From: Tyto alba
Taxonomy: Eukaryota > Chordata > Aves > Strigiformes > Tytonidae
NCBI RefSeq assembly: GCF_018691265.1
Contig: NW_024881296.1
Location: 10,881,427 to 10,945,426 of the forward strand
DNA: 64,000 nucleotides
Direction of reading: 5' to 3'
In this document: positions 60,478 to 64,000 of the stretch, one piece after another
Layout of the letters: each line of letters opens with the position of its first letter
Position numbering within the stretch: the stretch's first letter is position 1
The notes under the pieces: model-generated
What the model was told of the DNA's origin: nothing
Seen by the model: only the letters and a program-made list of their open reading frames with translations
Databases searched by the model: none
Translations under genes and position numbers: made by a program

Positions 60478-63377
60478 TCTGAAGAGCACTGCCTACCCCC
60501 ATCTCCCACTGACTTTAACCTCTTCCGTGGTGAGCAAGCACTGCTGATATCGACCAACTGACCTGTGAGATGTATTCTCCTCTGATTCAGCAAACTCAAC
60601 CGTAACAACTGTCATTCAGCCCATGCTAGAGTTTCTTATTTATTTTTGGTTTTCTGAGTGACATCTCTGGCAAATCAGCAGCTAAAACACAGCTTCTGTA
60701 TATCATCAACAAAGGAGATACACTCCCAGCAGCTATCCTATTTTCAGGAGGATAGCCTGAGGGAGGAGAAGACAGCTATATCTATGGGTATCAGATTCCT
60801 GCTGGATTGTTTAAGCTTCCTCCGCTCTCACCTCCTGCCCAGCTCTTTGACATAGACCTGCCTCCCCAGTTCCTGGGTAGGACCTTTATTGCTGTGTCCC
60901 TTCTGTCCTGCCATAGCTACAACTCTGATGTTCCGTAATTTACCGCTACCCGGTGGCCTTGCCCAGGCCAAATCCTTTTTTATAGCTACAAACAGATTTT
61001 GCTCTCTGAATGTTGCTTCATTCAAGGGCTTGCAACACATTGTTTCAAGCTATGCTTATTTTTCTGATTAACCACATGCTTGTTTATCAACCCCGAATAG
61101 GCTGGAGCACTGCTCCTAGCATTGCCAACAAGGCATTCCACAATGGATTCACGTCCATGAACATGAAATGGTATTTTACTACCAAAGGTCAGTCTGTGAT
61201 CATCTGAACAGTCTCTGTAGGGATCTGTCTTGTCCACTTGGAGCTATGACTCCACATGGCAAAATTTCCCTCAGCTAGATTTCTTGCATAATGAATAAGG
61301 GTGCTAATGCTGTTCCTTTCCATATGAGACATCAGGGTTTGTAATGTAAGCTGTCAAATACTAAGGGTCAATATTAATCAGGATGGGCACGATATGAAAA
61401 CAAACCAAAAAGTTTATCCCCAAAGAACTTACACTTGCTCTCCTGTAATAATTTTTCAAATCTTACTGCTGTTAGGGGTGCAGTGTAATACCAAGAGCCA
61501 AGTGTGAGAGTGACTGTAGAGAAATCTGACAGGGAATGAAGTCTGACTAAGGCAACAAGCTGGGAAGGCACTAAACCCCTGTGCTCTGTTTTCACAAAAT
61601 TAAGGGAATGTCTGTCTCCAAGACAGACAAAGCTAGCTTTTATCTGTTCACCATTTTAAAGGTTTGAACTTCTGGTAATGACTTATTTTGTGCTTCACTA
61701 TGGAAAAAGATAACCTCAATGTCTGCCAGTGTCCCCTGAAACTAAGTCATTAGCTGATAGAAAGAAATGTCTAGCATTGCTATTACTGCTAACAACTGTA
61801 TTTGAAAGTGATTCTTATATAAACTCAGTGGTTGATCAAGCCATGGAAAAATGTCTGCTAAATCATTATGCCTTGTGATCTTCATGTTTGCTAGGATAGT
61901 AGGAGTAAAATTGTATTTTAAGATATTTAATCCATATTATAGTCATAACATTGTTGCTCATTCTAGCAACAGCACTGAAAGGCAGTGACCTGGGAAATTT
62001 ATAGTTAGCATTTTGTGACCTTTATTTCAACAGCCTTTTAAAATGAAGATTAAAAAAATAATTAGACACTGGAATTAAATGTAACTTTCAAATGTTCTTG
62101 AATACCAAAATAGATGCTAAGGAAAGCAGTGTTAAATTTTGGGATTGCAAGTTATTTAATGAAAGACAATTACTTTCACCATCAGAAAAATCACCCCCCT
62201 GTGGCTTTCTGTGCAGGAACTGCTTTTTTCTCCTTCCTTGTTAGCAGCAGTGAATATATCTTCTTGTCTGTCAAGAAAAGTGGTTCCAATCTCTGTTGGA
62301 GGGGTTGTCTTTTCAAGAGTAGGATAGTTCACAAAGCACTAAACTACAGGAAAACATTCCTTCTGCTGCCACAGTCTTTCCTGTGGGGCCTGTCTTCAGC
62401 TTGATTACTTGTATGAGATATAGTACAGTCGCACTGTAGAGAAACGTGAGGGCAATTTGGGCAGTACAATGATGGAGGAGCCAAATGGAGATACCCAGTG
62501 TTTCAGGATATAAAGTAGATTCCCACTGGAGAAGATTTATGTTGGGGTCCCATTTGCCTCTTATCTCATGCAGTTAGTTTCCCCAGACTGCTAAGTGCAT
62601 ACAATCTTGATTTGGCGGCATTTTGCATCTCCTTTCCACTGGTTGCCACCAAACTGATAAAAGCAAGTTGAAAACTATTTTCGATTCAGAACACTGCCAC
62701 AAGTATGAAGGAACAACCAGCACTGGACTTGAAAGATTCTTAGGAACAGTAAATTTGTCAATCAATGGTCCATCACTCTTTGCGGAGAAGTCAAAATTGT
62801 CTTTTTTTCAGGCTAATGATCTGTTCATAAGGAAAGTTATTTCAGTCAGAACATGGTTTTCAGGAGTCATATTCTCAACAGTTTCTCTCCATCTCTTCTG
62901 CTACTTTTATAGTAGCATTATCTCCAGTTGAAGCCCATAATACTTCAGCAGCTGCTCACTTTGAAAGGACAAAAAACCCTACAGACTTGGGATGGTATAA
63001 ACACATTTAAAGACTTTTTATTTATAGAAGAGACTGAAAGACCATTGTCTCATTCTTCCAAAGTAGTGCTAGCCAAAAATATTTCAATTCAATGCTTTTC
63101 AGTTGGAAAACACTATTCCAAGGAAAATACGCTATTTAGTGGAATTGCATTAATTAGTGTCAAACTCATATGAGAAATTAGCAATGATCATGATACACAC
63201 ACAGAGTACAGTCCAGACAACAGTTTGCCTCAAACTGGCAGCCACCTGACATAATTGTAAAAAACTGAGCCAGATCATGCACCTGGATAAAGCATTATTA
63301 CCTCTGACAGCCTAGATGCTAGGCGATTAGCTGCCAAGGAACTAAGCTGCCCAGGTGAAGCTCATCGTATTCTACTC

Positions 63378-63427
63378 AAGATGGAAAGAAAGAGACAGTA
63401 AAGAAAGAGAAAGAGAGGGGAAGGAAA
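63378..63427. repeat. AG-rich simple sequence
   Basis: A purine-only or nearly purine-only stretch of GAAA/GAGA words, about 50 bases, with no repeat unit strictly kept. Confidence 0.6.
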
Positions 63428-64000
63428 CAGGAGCTCTCAACAAAACTCATTTGCGAAGTGAAATGACAGAATCATTTCCCCAGAGGGGAAAGATTCAAGC
63501 CCACATTCAGACACCCATATTTGGGCATATAAAATTTAGATGCTTGGGTATGGACTAAATGTATAAGTTTCCATTGTAGTCAGGAGAGATATAAGTCTCC
63601 GTACTTTTGCACCCATGTATTCAAGACAACCACGGGTAGCTGATAAATTTGATGTAGGACCAACAGAAGGCATGAACCTCTGTGGAGCAGCAACTTGAGG
63701 TCATACAGTTGTGATGAGCAGGCATCACCATCGATACAGTTTTCAGTCAATAGAGGCAGTGGCATCTACAGAAGTTGGCATTTAATCAAACATATGTATC
63801 TGCTTCAAGATAAGCTAAATAACTCTCTAGGCTCCAAAACCCATGGAGCATCCTGTTTTAAGTTAGGGCAGATCCATGCACACACATAGCTATCCACTTT
63901 ACGGATGGCCAAGGCAGCCTTGGTTGCTGTTTTAAGAAGCATTCCTCTTTCAGAAATTTGAAACTCTCTTCATTCAGTGTTACACGTGAGGCTAGAGTGG

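Larger units (their letters stand above)
56446..64000. other. Gene-poor DNA to the right window edge
   Basis: No gene can be supported and no further FH sequence was found upstream of the retrocopy on its strand. Named contents are a forkhead-type inverted repeat (60458-60477) within a block of similar motifs (60220-60480) and an AG-rich simple stretch (about 63378-63427). Two adjoining plus-strand frames (62623-62931 and 62928-63173) read smoothly but match no family I know. Confidence 0.5.

Noticed and set aside
62623..63173. Two plus-strand frames overlapping by ATGA, about 180 codons together
   Set aside because: An ATGA overlap is meaningful in bacteria, not in a vertebrate nuclear context. 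There are no motifs and the lengths are within chance.
1..64000. tRNA, rRNA, CRISPR array, bacterial operon or phage-type system
   Set aside because: No tRNA arm motifs, no regularly spaced repeats with spacers, no Shine-Dalgarno-led gene rows. The window is vertebrate DNA.

Overview
This window looks like vertebrate nuclear DNA, most likely from a bird. Three observations point that way. (1) There is one recognisable intact gene, a single-exon PIGM (GPI mannosyltransferase I) with a close vertebrate-type protein. (2) The interspersed repeats that can be recognised are avian in style: a CR1 LINE 3' tail near 17.4 kb, and two solo LTRs of ERVL-like type with 5-bp target-site duplications. (3) Repeat density is otherwise low, with no mammalian-type SINEs seen. 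Most of the window is AT-leaning, gene-poor DNA with islands of high GC. The species cannot be named from this.

Layout. 1-560: a CpG-rich island cut by the window edge, packed with simple repeats and carrying a CACGTG E-box; probably the promoter or first exon of a neighbouring gene. 0.6-12.4 kb: AT-rich intergenic or intronic DNA with homopolymer runs. 12453-12942: solo LTR A. 12.9-17.3 kb: plain DNA. About 17335-17440: CR1 tail. 17691-18762: solo LTR B, 1072 bp. 18.8-29.9 kb: AT-rich DNA with microsatellites and one possible minus-strand exon. About 30040-31240: CpG island with a perfect NRF1-type palindrome, leading into PIGM (30577-31836, + strand). 31.8-33.2 kb: probable PIGM 3' UTR and downstream DNA. 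33345-33800: a second, weaker CpG-rich patch. 34-64 kb: gene-poor DNA. Within that last stretch there is a decayed fumarate hydratase (FH) retrocopy on the minus strand (about 56015-56445), a 22-G run (47241-47262), two weak phase-compatible candidate exons (47137-47212 and 48550-48679) and a few short regulatory-looking motifs.

Function. PIGM makes the first mannosylated intermediate of GPI-anchor synthesis on the luminal side of the ER and needs its partner PIGX, which is not in this window. Nothing else here is a gene I can name with confidence. Three CpG-rich patches (left edge, PIGM promoter, 33.5 kb) each carry a good minus-strand 5' splice site, so leftward transcription, possibly antisense to PIGM, is a testable idea only.

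Most open frames of 60-150 codons here are what chance predicts for 64 kb of this composition, and they were not annotated. I found no tRNA, rRNA, CRISPR array or bacterial-type system. The most notable unexpected items are the FH retrocopy and the pair of LTRs that share termini.
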